From positions 95,972 to 117,056 of the forward strand of contig BFEA01000325.1 of NCBI GenBank assembly GCA_003427395.1: a stretch of 21,085 bases of DNA, given 5' to 3'. The translations under genes were made by a program, and so were the position numbers. Shown here in pieces: positions 10,150 to 18,343 of this stretch. The DNA comes from Chara braunii. Its lineage: Eukaryota > Streptophyta > Charophyceae > Charales > Characeae. Under the pieces are notes generated by a model. It saw only the letters and a program-made list of their open reading frames with translations, was not told the DNA's origin and searched no databases. Position 1 is the stretch's first letter; the number at the start of each line of letters is the position of its first letter.

Positions 10150-10450
10150 GCATGTCCCGCAAAGTCGTTTCACTTGCATTCCGGGTAAGGATTTGCATTC
10201 CCGCAACTAGTTCAACTATTGATCCAAGTCTGCATACAGTTTCCTTTTCGAAGCAATTACTTACCAATCAAGCGATTGAACCATCTTACCCCACAATAAG
10301 TTCACTCAGTGCACGCCCAATCACACTAATCAACCGAGTGATTGCACATATCAGTCAAACCAACCAATAAATCGTTTTATCGATCGAGAAACCGATGAAT
10401 TGATGGATCACATGATCAGTCAATCGATGAATCAAGGAAGCGATCAGTTA
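10150..10450. repeat. Possible decayed relatives of the stem-loop arrays
   Basis: AAAGTCGTTTCACTTGC at about 10158-10174 resembles the right arm of the third type A unit (AAGTCGTTTCACTGCC). CAATCAC at about 10319 pairs with GTGATTG at about 10339, and further CAATC/GATTG pairs follow, using the same helix words as type B. Periodicity is lost, so this could be an eroded array or chance reuse of short words. Confidence 0.35.
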
Positions 10451-10751
10451 ATCACTCAGATGGGGCAAATCAACACGGAGAGAAGGGGAGAGCGTACGTG
10501 GTGAGGCAGAGGAAGGGCGGGAAGAAGGAAGAGAGAGGGAAAAAGGATCAAGAGATAGAAAAGGGTAGTATTATAAGATGCACACAGGAAGCACAGGAGG
10601 GGAGAAGAGGAATATTGTTCGAGACGAGGCCGTAGTTATCCGCCTCGACTGTGAGCTCGACGCGCATTGAGGAGGAAGATGGCCTTACAGACGACAAAGG
10701 GGCATTCCTTCACCAAATAAAAATTGTCCCACAACCTTCATAGGTAGTTGA

Positions 10752-10767
10752 ATTTTTTTTTTTTTTT

Positions 10768-10800
<33 letters not shown>

Positions 10801-10817
10801 AGCACACACGCACAACC
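10752..10817. repeat. T-tract, CT run and (CA)n compound microsatellite
   Basis: A run of about 17 T is followed by a short CT repeat and about 12 CA units ending in interrupted CA. The 109-codon plus-strand frame starting here begins inside the simple repeat and is not credible as a gene start. Confidence 0.95.
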
Positions 10818-11386
10818 AAACGATTAGGTGTGGCAATGTATATTTCCATGTTCGAGTCGTAGGTTCATCCCATTTCGCTCATCCTATCAATAGAAGTACC
10901 ATGACGTTGGCCACGAGATCAGATGTACAGCATATCGAGACCACAGCGGTTGGGCGGATGACGAAGATAACAGCACAACAAAGTTGCAATCGCTCTGAGA
11001 TTCCCCTATACCTACGAAATAAGAGTGTTAAAGCTGAAAGTCGGCGTCGGACACCATCGCCTAACCTGCCAACCTAACCGTCATCAATGCTAATTACTGC
11101 TAGAGGGTGAATGAGGACGATCGCAACGATCCACAAGCCATTACCATGGCATAGGAAAGCTTTCGACAGTTGCGATCATCGCTAAATGCGAGTGAGCTGC
11201 CATGAAGCCCTTTGAGAGAAAGACGACTCGCAGCTCGACGGCGCTGCAAACCAGGAAAACAATTCGCTTGTCCTTCACAACCCGGAAGCCACCCAACGCA
11301 TGTGCAGGGAATCCGTCGTAGCTCAGGTACAAGGTCCCAAAACCCACGCCCAGAACATCGCCATTATCGATCTCTCGTATCCTCTC
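10818..11386. other. Anonymous sequence of balanced composition
   Basis: The minus strand is open through about 11141-11380 and its conceptual peptide has ordinary, non-repetitive composition. Its apparent start lies in the adjoining microsatellite-encoded lysine run, and I recognise no family. I leave it uncalled. Confidence 0.5.
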
Positions 11387-11441
11387 ATTTTTCTTCTTTT
11401 TCTTCTTTTTCTTCTTTTTCTTTTTCTTCTTCTCATTTCTT
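11387..11441 (-). repeat. A-rich (GAAAAA/GAA)n tract adjoining the 18S pseudogene
   Basis: On the minus strand this reads as an A-rich run of GAA and GAAAAA units. It begins about 10 nt beyond the 3' end of the 18S-like sequence, in the position a poly(A)-like tail would take if the rRNA copy were retrotransposed. It may instead be an independent microsatellite. Confidence 0.85.
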
Positions 11442-11451
11442 CTGCTTAACA

Positions 11452-11810
11452 CTGATTTCATTCCACGAGCTCATTATTAACTCTCATCTCCTTGCGATTG
11501 GTCTTCTTCTTCCTTTAAACAATAAGCTTCAATAAGCTTCTTACAGCACCCCCAGCGAAACCCGCCGTCTAAACACTTCACCGAACCATTCAATCGGTAG
11601 AAGCGACGGGTGGTGTGTTAAAAGGGCAGGGTCGTAATGCAAGCGGATGACTAGGCATCCGTCATTCAAGATCAATAATCATAACAACTCATCCTCGTTA
11701 CGGTGACCTTAAGAAGGTTTACTCGAGCCCTTTTTGACCCAGATAGGAGATTCATTTGACTTAAAAGTGTAGTGCACATACGTCCCACAATATCTAAGGG
11801 CATCACATAT
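11452..11810 (-). pseudogene. 18S rRNA pseudogene, 3' end fragment
   Basis: The minus strand is a decayed copy of the 3' portion of nuclear small-subunit rRNA. Seen on the plus strand as the reverse complement, in order: TGATTTCATTCCACGAGCTCA at 11452 (the 3' terminus), CTTCTTCTTCCTTTAAACAA, CACTTCACCGAACCATTCAA, CGGTAGAAGCGACGGGTGGT, AAAAGGGCAGGGTCGTAATG, and ATCTAAGGGCATCACA ending near 11807. These are the universally conserved decoding-region blocks of eukaryotic 18S, collinear over about 350 bp and with many substitutions and a deletion of about 10 nt near 11652. The heavy mutation of normally invariant positions means it cannot be a working rRNA. Weaker similarity might continue to about 11935. 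No 5.8S or 28S sequence follows on that strand. Confidence 0.88.
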
Positions 11811-11894
11811 TTACCCCTTTTCTCATTCCCAGTTTTCCACACTCATCCCTTCCTCTGTGAGACCTCGCCCTTGTAATCCCACCTCTGCTCACTC

Positions 11895-11908
11895 TTTTTT
11901 TTTTTTTT
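11895..11908. repeat. T14 tract
   Basis: Homopolymer within pyrimidine-rich sequence just beyond the 5' end of the 18S-like fragment. Confidence 0.95.
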
Positions 11909-11967
11909 CGCTCATTTCCTCACGTTCCTTCTTACCCATGTTAGTAAAGAAGAACAATACATAAATA

Positions 11968-12010
11968 TCTATGTGTGTATATATGTATATATATATATAC
12001 ATACGTATAC
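11968..12010. repeat. TG/TA alternating purine-pyrimidine tract
   Basis: TGTGTATATATGTATATATATATATACATACGTATAC-like sequence, largely self-complementary and alternating throughout. Confidence 0.9.
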
Positions 12011-12785
12011 GGGTACGAAGGTATTCACCACAATTCGTTTTCCGAGAGAAATCGTTTGCGGCTTTCAGTTGAATGATTTTGTCTCCTTTTTTCGATGTTA
12101 CTTCAGTAACTCTCCAAAATTGTATGCTTGAGATATCACTTCCTTTGCTTCTAAACCCGCTCCCCCTTCCTCTTCGCTTTCCTTTCCTTCACTGCGTTTT
12201 TTTTCTTGTCTCTTTCCCCGTCCACTCCTCCTTTTAGCGTTTTCCAATTGTTTGTTATCACGAGCACACTCTCTCTTTTATTTGTGCCTACTTTCGCCCA
12301 TCCCATAACCTTTATCTTACCGAATGCACTTCGACCGAAACATCAATCAGTCACGAGGATGCGTTGTGATCAGGATAGATGCCCCTTTTGATCTCCTCCT
12401 TCGCAACAGTTCCCCCCTTTCCTTCTCGAACCCGTCACCCCTTCTCTTCTTTTCGCCCTCGTTTGTTTCCTCAATCGAGCGCAACTGTTTTTCCTGCCTA
12501 ACCCTTACAATCACTCATTCACTCCCTCATAGTAGCGCACCTGCTCGCTCGCTGCCGCCAGGGCGCTCATCCGCTTGTAATCACGCTCGTGTCTGCTTGC
12601 CTTGCTTCGTATGCACTGGCCTATCTGCCTTCCCGTGGTGCTCCAGTTTCGAGCTCACCTTTCCCTCGCCCACAGCTTATCCCCGGTCTTGCTCCCGCGG
12701 ACGTTCGTCTGCCTCTGCCATGCTCGGCTAGTTCTCTGGGTCCGAACAATCTGCCCTCCTAATCGAGGCAGATTCATTCCTCATA
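12011..12785. other. Pyrimidine-rich sequence, no supportable gene
   Basis: C/T-biased on the plus strand. Two overlapping plus-strand frames (12206-12391 and 12324-12731) are Ser/Pro/Leu-rich as expected from this bias, and I recognise nothing in them. Confidence 0.6.
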
Positions 12786-12789
12786 TCTA

Positions 12790-13100
12790 CGTTACCAAAC
12801 ATACATGTACGGGACCTTTCTGTACAAAACGTACAGGCAATATCTGACGGGAACCTGTACGCCCTTGTACGGAAAATAAATAAATAAAAAAAAAAAAATC
12901 ATAAACAAAATCCAAAAAAAAAAAAGTGTTGCAACATCACAATACAAGCAACATTTGGTTGAGCACCATCTGCAGATTCTTATTAAAATTTGAGAAAAAA
13001 AAAAACATTAAAAAAAAAAGTCGTACGGGCTCTAGAGTACAAGTAGCGTACGAGAAATGAGTACGACTTGTACTCGTACGAGGGTGAGTACAAGTCGCAA
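12790..13100. repeat. GTAC-rich palindromic block
   Basis: GTAC occurs about a dozen times in two clusters (12793-12871 and 13021-13090) separated by A-rich sequence. Perfect inverted repeats include CTGTAC-AAAAC-GTACAG near 12821, and CGACTTGTACTC (13064-13075) with GAGTACAAGTCG (13086-13097). The repeated TGTACGG/CGTACGAG words could be subterminal repeats of a small mobile element; no ends can be defined. Confidence 0.65.
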
Positions 13101-13122
13101 CGTAACCTCGTATCATTAATAG

Positions 13123-13124
<2 letters not shown>

Positions 13125-13180
<56 letters not shown>

Positions 13181-13210
13181 GTAATAATAATAGTAATAAT
13201 AATAATAATT
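13125..13210. repeat. (TAA)n microsatellite
   Basis: About 28 TAA/ATA units with two G interruptions near the 3' end. The minus-strand frame through it encodes an isoleucine run and is an artefact. Confidence 0.97.
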
Positions 13211-13317
13211 ACATTCTTTAGTTCGTGCATTTCAAGCTTATGTGACGTAAAAGAATCAGCTTCGTTAGTGGTTAAAATACAAAGATACGTTTTACGTACA
13301 TTCAAAGTAGGATCTTC

Positions 13318-13321
<4 letters not shown>

Positions 13322-13351
<30 letters not shown>
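13322..13351. repeat. T30 homopolymer
   Basis: Thirty consecutive T. It could be the antisense of a poly(A) tail from a retrotransposed sequence; no recognisable retrogene adjoins it. Confidence 0.97.
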
Positions 13352-13663
13352 CCTACCAAACCTACCTACTTCAACTAATATGTGAGTGTATCTTTTCATG
13401 TTCTATCTGAAGATTCACTGTGTTGTATTGGATCGGGAGTGCTCCTCGTGTCAGAGGTTCCGTGGTTTATGGAGATTGGTCGTGACGCTCCCTTATCCAA
13501 CCATTAACGAATATGTCATATAGTTTCAGGTATATTCATGGTAATAGCTTAGCGATTCGTGCAGAACGAATCTAACGAGAGAAAAAATAAAAATAAAAAC
13601 CAAACAGACCTAACGGAACTTAAATTTTTTCGTGCCTAGTTCGCTAACTGTCGAACTCCTATC

Positions 13664-13735
13664 ACGGGAGCCTAAACTTCAACTAACCGTTTGATTCTTA
13701 ATCTAGAGGGTGCGGGTTCGAGCCCCGATAGTTTG
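13664..13735 (+). pseudogene. tRNA-Lys(CTT)-like remnant, possibly a SINE head
   Basis: The anticodon and T halves are visible. A loop TTCTTAA at 13695-13701 puts CTT at 13697-13699, with four of five stem pairs (one wobble). A B-box GGTTCGAGCCC lies at 13715-13725, and the T-loop lies exactly 20 nt from the anticodon as in a canonical tRNA. The T-stem has four of five pairs. The D-arm/A-box side (13664-13689) does not fit the consensus and the acceptor stem does not pair, so it is not a functional tRNA. It may be a tRNA pseudogene or the tRNA-derived head of a SINE; the sequence after 13735 is not a SINE I know. Confidence 0.5.
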
Positions 13736-13840
13736 AGATCGGGACGAAGTAGTGGTCAGGCGGGTGTCAGTCCTTTACAAGAAGAATTAACCCAAAGGTA
13801 AGATGAACTTGATCCGCGCACCTCCTATTTACCAATCCAC

Positions 13841-13912
13841 ACCTGAACCTACTAGGCTAACTCTCTCTTTGGGTAGACGAAGAGTCAACCTACTATATGT
13901 ATAGGTTCAGGT
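13841..13912. repeat. 11 bp perfect inverted repeat
   Basis: ACCTGAACCTA at 13841-13851 and TAGGTTCAGGT at 13902-13912 enclose about 50 nt. It lies about 100 bp after the tRNA-like remnant and might be part of the same element. Confidence 0.7.
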
Positions 13913-14403
13913 CATGTTTTTCTTAGCTTAACAAGCTCATAGTCTGTTTTTGAAGGTAGAATTAGACCGATTTTCGTTGTCGTAGTCTGCTGTCGATAGG
14001 CAAACATATTATTTTGGTTGTCGCAGTTGCATGGCCAGACTTACTCTCGATTCCTACGGCTGGGTGAACTATCGGTTCATCTATGTCGATGGGTTTCGTG
14101 TTTTTCAGCTAATTAACCTACTATGTCGTATTGCCTAAACTTCTGATTTACCCGTAGAATGTGGTCGTCATGTGACTTTTCTCGTACTGGTCAATCCTTC
14201 GACTCTTTTAAGGAGGAAGGCTTTCAATTATTAATAGTCATCGACTCCATGTGCGCTGCGATGGTACTCGCAATCGTTAAACAATCTCGACCTAGTGGTC
14301 GAGGGTTCTGACTCGTAGTGTCGTGCTAAGGCGCCATTACTAATTACTAGAAATCGGTTTCGACTTGGTAGCCTGCGTCGGTGTTGTGTCAATTGCAAAA
14401 ACA
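13913..14403. other. Anonymous sequence with one small hairpin
   Basis: The only structure I see is CTCGACC-TAGT-GGTCGAG at 14286-14303. No gene is evident on either strand. Confidence 0.6.
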
Positions 14404-14433
14404 TGACCAAATACCCTTGAGGGTATTTGGTCA
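14404..14433. repeat. 14 bp-arm perfect palindrome
   Basis: TGACCAAATACCCT at 14404-14417 and AGGGTATTTGGTCA at 14420-14433 are separated by two bases. It is the tightest inverted repeat in the window and lies directly before the fold-back cluster. Confidence 0.95.
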
Positions 14434-14439
14434 AACAAT

Positions 14440-14912
14440 GGTTTCAGGTTCCCCCATCTTAATGATTGGATTGGCACATCCGATATCACTTCTAAATTTT
14501 CAGCCATTTCGGGTCATTTCAGAAGTTTCAGGTGGAAAAACTTGAAACCTCTGAAATAACATGAAGTGGTTGAAGCTTCTAAAAACAGTTTCAGGTCGAC
14601 CGATCTAATTGTTAGACGGGGGCATTGAAAACCACTTTCAAATTTTCAATCACTTCCGGTTACTTCATGAGTTTCCGGTAGGTAGATATAAATCCTTATA
14701 AATAACCTGAAGCGGCTGAAAATCTAAAAGCGGTTTTCAATGCCTCCGTCCAACCATTTAGATGTAGGGACCTGAAACTGCTTTCATGTACTTCAACCAG
14801 TTAAGGTTATTTCATGAGTTTCGGGTTGGGAGATTTTGAAACCTCTTAAATGACCTGAAGTGGCTGAAGCTTCTGAAAGAGGTTTCAGGTGCCTTCATCC
14901 AAGCACCCAACA
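14440..14912. repeat. Three tandem long fold-backs from alternating inverted ~80 bp units
   Basis: Fold-back 1 spans about 14440-14623 (turn near 14537), fold-back 2 about 14587-14781 (turn near 14686), and fold-back 3 about 14755-14912 (turn near 14831). Arms of about 70-90 nt pair imperfectly. Shared landmarks are GTTTCAGGT / ACCTGAAAC at the bases, GAAGTGGTTGAAGCTTCT / CAGCCATTTC-like words mid-arm, and GGCATTGAAAACC with GGTTTTCAATGCC in fold-back 2. Neighbouring arms also pair across units, so this is one unit repeated in alternating orientation. The geometry resembles MITE-derived or plant-type miRNA precursors. Confidence 0.85.
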
Positions 14913-16003
14913 CCTGTTTGAAGCGGTCGGAAATGATATAAAAATAACATCTGTTGTTAACCATCTCTCGACGAGAAAAGTGAAAGGCGCGATGTGAGGA
15001 GAGGACCGTGCGGGCATAGAGCAAGAGTGAACATATGGCAAGGTAACGAGCGAATTGTGCAAAGGAGGAAGCGAGGGGGGAAGGAATGATTGTAGAGACT
15101 AAGAAGAAGGGTGAGGTGGAGGGTGACGCACAAACTTACCTTAGGTATGGTTGCCGACTTCTTCATTTTCTTGGTTGGCGTTGCGCTTGAAAGGTCGTAG
15201 AGGGATAATGATTGAACGGGAAAACTCTACCGCCTTCTTTTCCCGAACACAACGCACCCCTAATATTACTGTATCGGACTAGGTAGATAGATTGCATACA
15301 TTCATTATAACTGAATGATATTCATTGTTATTTTATTATTTTGATTATTATTATCATTTTACTTACTAATGTAGTTTAATATTTGTTACGATCGTTTATG
15401 TACATTTGAGGAAGCGAAGAGGAAAATCAGGGAGGAAGATGCACAAAGAGATAGAAAAACGCAAAGGAAGAAAAAAGAAGAACAGGATGCGAGCATGAAA
15501 TAGAAGGCGAATGCATAGAGGTAAATGAAGTATGACGTAACAAAATGCAAGCCAACGGGCGAAAGGAGATAAAGAGTGCATGAAGATGAGGAAGGGGGGA
15601 GCGTGTTAAAGAAGAGGACAACGTGGAGGTAGGGAGAAGAGAATGCAAAAGGAAAAAAAAATGAAGAACGTGTGGCGAAAAATGAAAAGAATGTGTGACA
15701 TAATAGTAAAACCTAGAAAAGAATAATATACCAGTGAGAAACACATTTAGTTCTCAATGGAAGAATAACGATGCACGGACAGAAGAAGAAGTAGAAAATA
15801 ACGCCGCAATTATTGTGGTCGTCTTCATCAGGTATTGGCAATCTTTATCAGGTCTCGATCGTCTTCGTCAAGGCAGTCATCTCCTTTATTGCGCCATGGT
15901 CGCATTTGTCGCACAAGGTTTTTCTTCATCATGAGGGCGACCGTCTTCGTTCGTGGTCATAAATTGCCTTCTTCTTCCTCACGATCACCTTGCTCATGAT
16001 CAT
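14913..16003. other. Anonymous sequence, purine-rich in part
   Basis: The plus strand is G/A-rich at about 15000-15120 and 15400-15730, and minus-strand frames there are Phe/Leu/Ser-rich by composition. At about 15820-15960, repeated GTCTTCRTC phrases form a loose degenerate repeat. No gene is recognised. Confidence 0.6.
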
Positions 16004-16149
16004 CTTTTCCGTCTTGGTATCTGGGATGAGAGAGATAGGGAGATAGTTCATCTGCTAGGCTGGTTGACCTAATGTCCTTTTCCGTCTTGGTATCTGGGAT
16101 GAGAGAGATAGGGAGATATTTCATCTGCTAGGCTGGTTGACCTGATGTT
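16004..16149 (+). repeat. 73 bp tandem duplication
   Basis: Two copies, at 16004-16076 and 16077-16149, differ at about two positions. Each runs from CTTTTCCGTCTTGGTATCTG to GGCTGGTTGACCTRATGT. The near-identity makes this one of the youngest repeats in the window. Confidence 0.95.
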
Positions 16150-16734
16150 CGTCCACCCTTTATCATCGCTCCATACGACTGCTCGTCACACCCGCTACCT
16201 AGTTGATCTTACCATTCGTCATAAGTTGTTGTGTAGTTAAAAGTTATACGCAGTGAAGTATTAACAGATCATAACAGGTAAGTGATAAACTATTATTCTT
16301 TTTTAATTTTATTTCAATATCGTTAGATATTTCCAACATTTATATGTTTATCTTTTTACTATTTGATGAATCTACCTTTACCCGTTAGGCAGATTCACCC
16401 AGATGACTGTGTCGATGGAATGCGCACGTGTGCAAGGAGGAAGAGGAAATGCGTGGAGAAGAAGATGGCGAACCTGAGTGAATAACAAAAAGATGAGCAC
16501 GGATGCAGGCTGGTATTCACTGAGGATTCAAGGTGCTCAATCGTTGCGGCATGCTATTCACTATGAAGACCTCCTCATTATAATATTAGTGATGCCCCCC
16601 ATCTTAAGAGTCTGAGTGTTTTATCATTTTTCAACCCTCTGTTACTATCTATGAGGTTTCTCTGAGGAGAAGATAGTTGGCAAAATCTCACTTTGATTAG
16701 GCTGTGCCAAAACTGTATTAAGCGGACCTTTGAA

Positions 16735-16830
16735 TTGCCCATCGATTGCGGAAGCTAAGCCGGAGTTTAGGCGAAACTCTGGAGGCATGAAAACATAAGG
16801 TGCTATTGACGGAATTTAGGCTCCAGTGCG
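16735..16830 (+). other. Hairpin and possible second 18S-like scrap
   Basis: CCGGAGTTT-AGGCG-AAACTCTGG at about 16761-16783 is a nine-pair hairpin with one wobble. The following GGCATGAAAACATAAGG...ATTGACGGAA resembles the 18S segment GGCTGAAACTTAAAGGAATTGACGGAA, and CCAGTGCGAGTCC could align with CCAGGAGTGGAGCC. The match is short and does not extend upstream, so the rRNA origin is uncertain. Confidence 0.25.
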
Positions 16831-16904
16831 AGTCCTCTTGTCGCTTGTCTATATGCAAAAACGTTTACATATACATACGTATACATATATATTGATAACC
16901 TTAT

Positions 16905-17825
16905 ACTAGGTGAATAGTAAAATAATAACTTCAGTGTAAGTAATTCTACTGTTCGCCTACATGACTGATATTCAAAGTGGTGGTGGACTTGTTTATGTAT
17001 GAAAGCACGTGACTGAAAAGTAGTGGGATACTATAGTCCAATTTATCCTACTACTTGCTTGTGTATGTTTATCGAGTACATGTATATAAAATCTTATTGT
17101 TTTTATTGTTTGTTCGCATATAAACTGTTTGAAATTAGAGTGCGTAATATTGAAGCGATAGTAAGGGGCTCCAATGAGGGTCATTCTATTACTTGTTTCA
17201 AGTTAGACTACCCAATATTCAAGGAGTAGTAGGGGGCTCTAGTGAGGTTCATCATATTACTCGCTTGATATCTGCAATAATTTATATTAAAATACAATAA
17301 AATATAATTTGTCTGTTAGATACTAAACAAATAATGAGATGCTCGAATATAAGTTATCCTAATGCTTGTTTTGTATTGACAGGTAGTGAGATACTCTAGT
17401 GTGAGTTATCTTACTCCTTATCTGAAAAATATATATACGGTTTTGTTAGTTGATATTATACTGTTTATGTGTACGTAGACTGAATGATATTAAAATAATA
17501 GTTTGATACTTATGTGGGTGTCATCTGACTACTTATATGAACTTAGACTGTGTGGTATTGATCAAGTGGTAGAAGACTCTAGTGCGTGTCAGTCTACTAC
17601 TTGCGTGTGCTTAAACAAAAACTAATCGAGAGCATGATATATATATATTTCAATGTGAATCATCTTTCTGTTACTTGTCTAAGTAAAGATTGATCGGGTT
17701 CATAAATAGGCAGGATAAAAACTTCAATGTGATTCGTCCTACTGTTCGATTGAATCCATATTGAATAATATTAAACGAAGTAGTGAGATGAAAATTTCAG
17801 TGATTGTCTTCATTCTTCTTGCTTA
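16905..17825 (+). repeat. Stem-loop array, type C (about ten units)
   Basis: Hairpins lie at 16908-16958, 17018-17056, 17155-17196, 17224-17264, 17326-17370, 17380-17424, 17573-17603 and about 17777-17822. Weaker ones lie near 17493, 17640 and 17710. The best helices are AAGTAGTGGGAT/ATCCTACTACTT (17018-17056) and CAAGTGGTAGA/TCTACTACTTG (17573-17603), each fully paired with one G-T wobble. The apical motif is CTCTAGTGTGAG-like, close to the ACTC/GAGT apex of type A. Spacing is irregular (about 55-150 bp). It appears to be a distant relative of the arrays at 7960-9640. Confidence 0.8.
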
Positions 17826-17961
17826 CAGTTGGTATGATTAGACATTGAATTTTTCGAGTTTACTTCAAGTCATAAGATTATATTTTAAATAGTCTCTGAT
17901 AAAAACTTAAAGGATTACTTCTTTAGAGGAAGTCGTACCTTTACTGTACCATTCTTCGTTA

Positions 17962-17993
17962 TATTTGAAGTTCGGGTTATTAAACTTCAAATA
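17962..17993. repeat. 11 bp-arm perfect inverted repeat
   Basis: TATTTGAAGTT at 17962-17972 and AACTTCAAATA at 17983-17993 flank a 10 nt spacer, about 140 bp after the type C array. Confidence 0.85.
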
Positions 17994-18256
17994 GGACCAT
18001 AATAGTCGCAAGGGTGTTGAAATCATATTGACGAATGTGTGATTGCAAGTCATTTTAAACGATAAATTGTTTAAGAGAGACTCGCTACAAATCCATACAA
18101 TACAACATTCTAGTATCTTATGATCACAAGTCGGTTTGCCGACTCGACCCACGCTCACCCTCGACACCCTCATTTTGCATCGACCCCTGCACTAAAAGAT
18201 ATTTTTGATTTTCGGGTAATTGTTTAAAGAGTCTGTGTTTTATAAAGAAAAGTACT

Positions 18257-18343
18257 TGAATGACTAAAGTCATATGAAATTGAATGACTAAAGTCATATG
18301 AAATTGAATGACTAAAGTCATATAAGACTGAATGACTAAGTCG
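18257..18343 (+). repeat. 24 bp tandem repeat, 3.6 copies
   Basis: Copies lie at 18257, 18281, 18305 and a partial at 18329. Copies 1 and 2 are identical and copies 3-4 diverge at their ends. Each contains the inverted repeat ATGACT-AA-AGTCAT. The period is a multiple of three, so the minus strand can be read as an eight-residue peptide repeat, but the surrounding frame is short and unconvincing. Confidence 0.95.

Noticed and set aside
11141-11461. Minus-strand frame with ordinary-looking residues after a lysine run
   Set aside because: The apparent start is inside the A-rich microsatellite and the 18S pseudogene boundary; the rest is about 80 codons with no recognisable family.
16735-16775. 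5S rRNA-like GGAAGCTAAGCCGG
   Set aside because: The internal-promoter-like word is present but neither the preceding nor the following 5S segments are.
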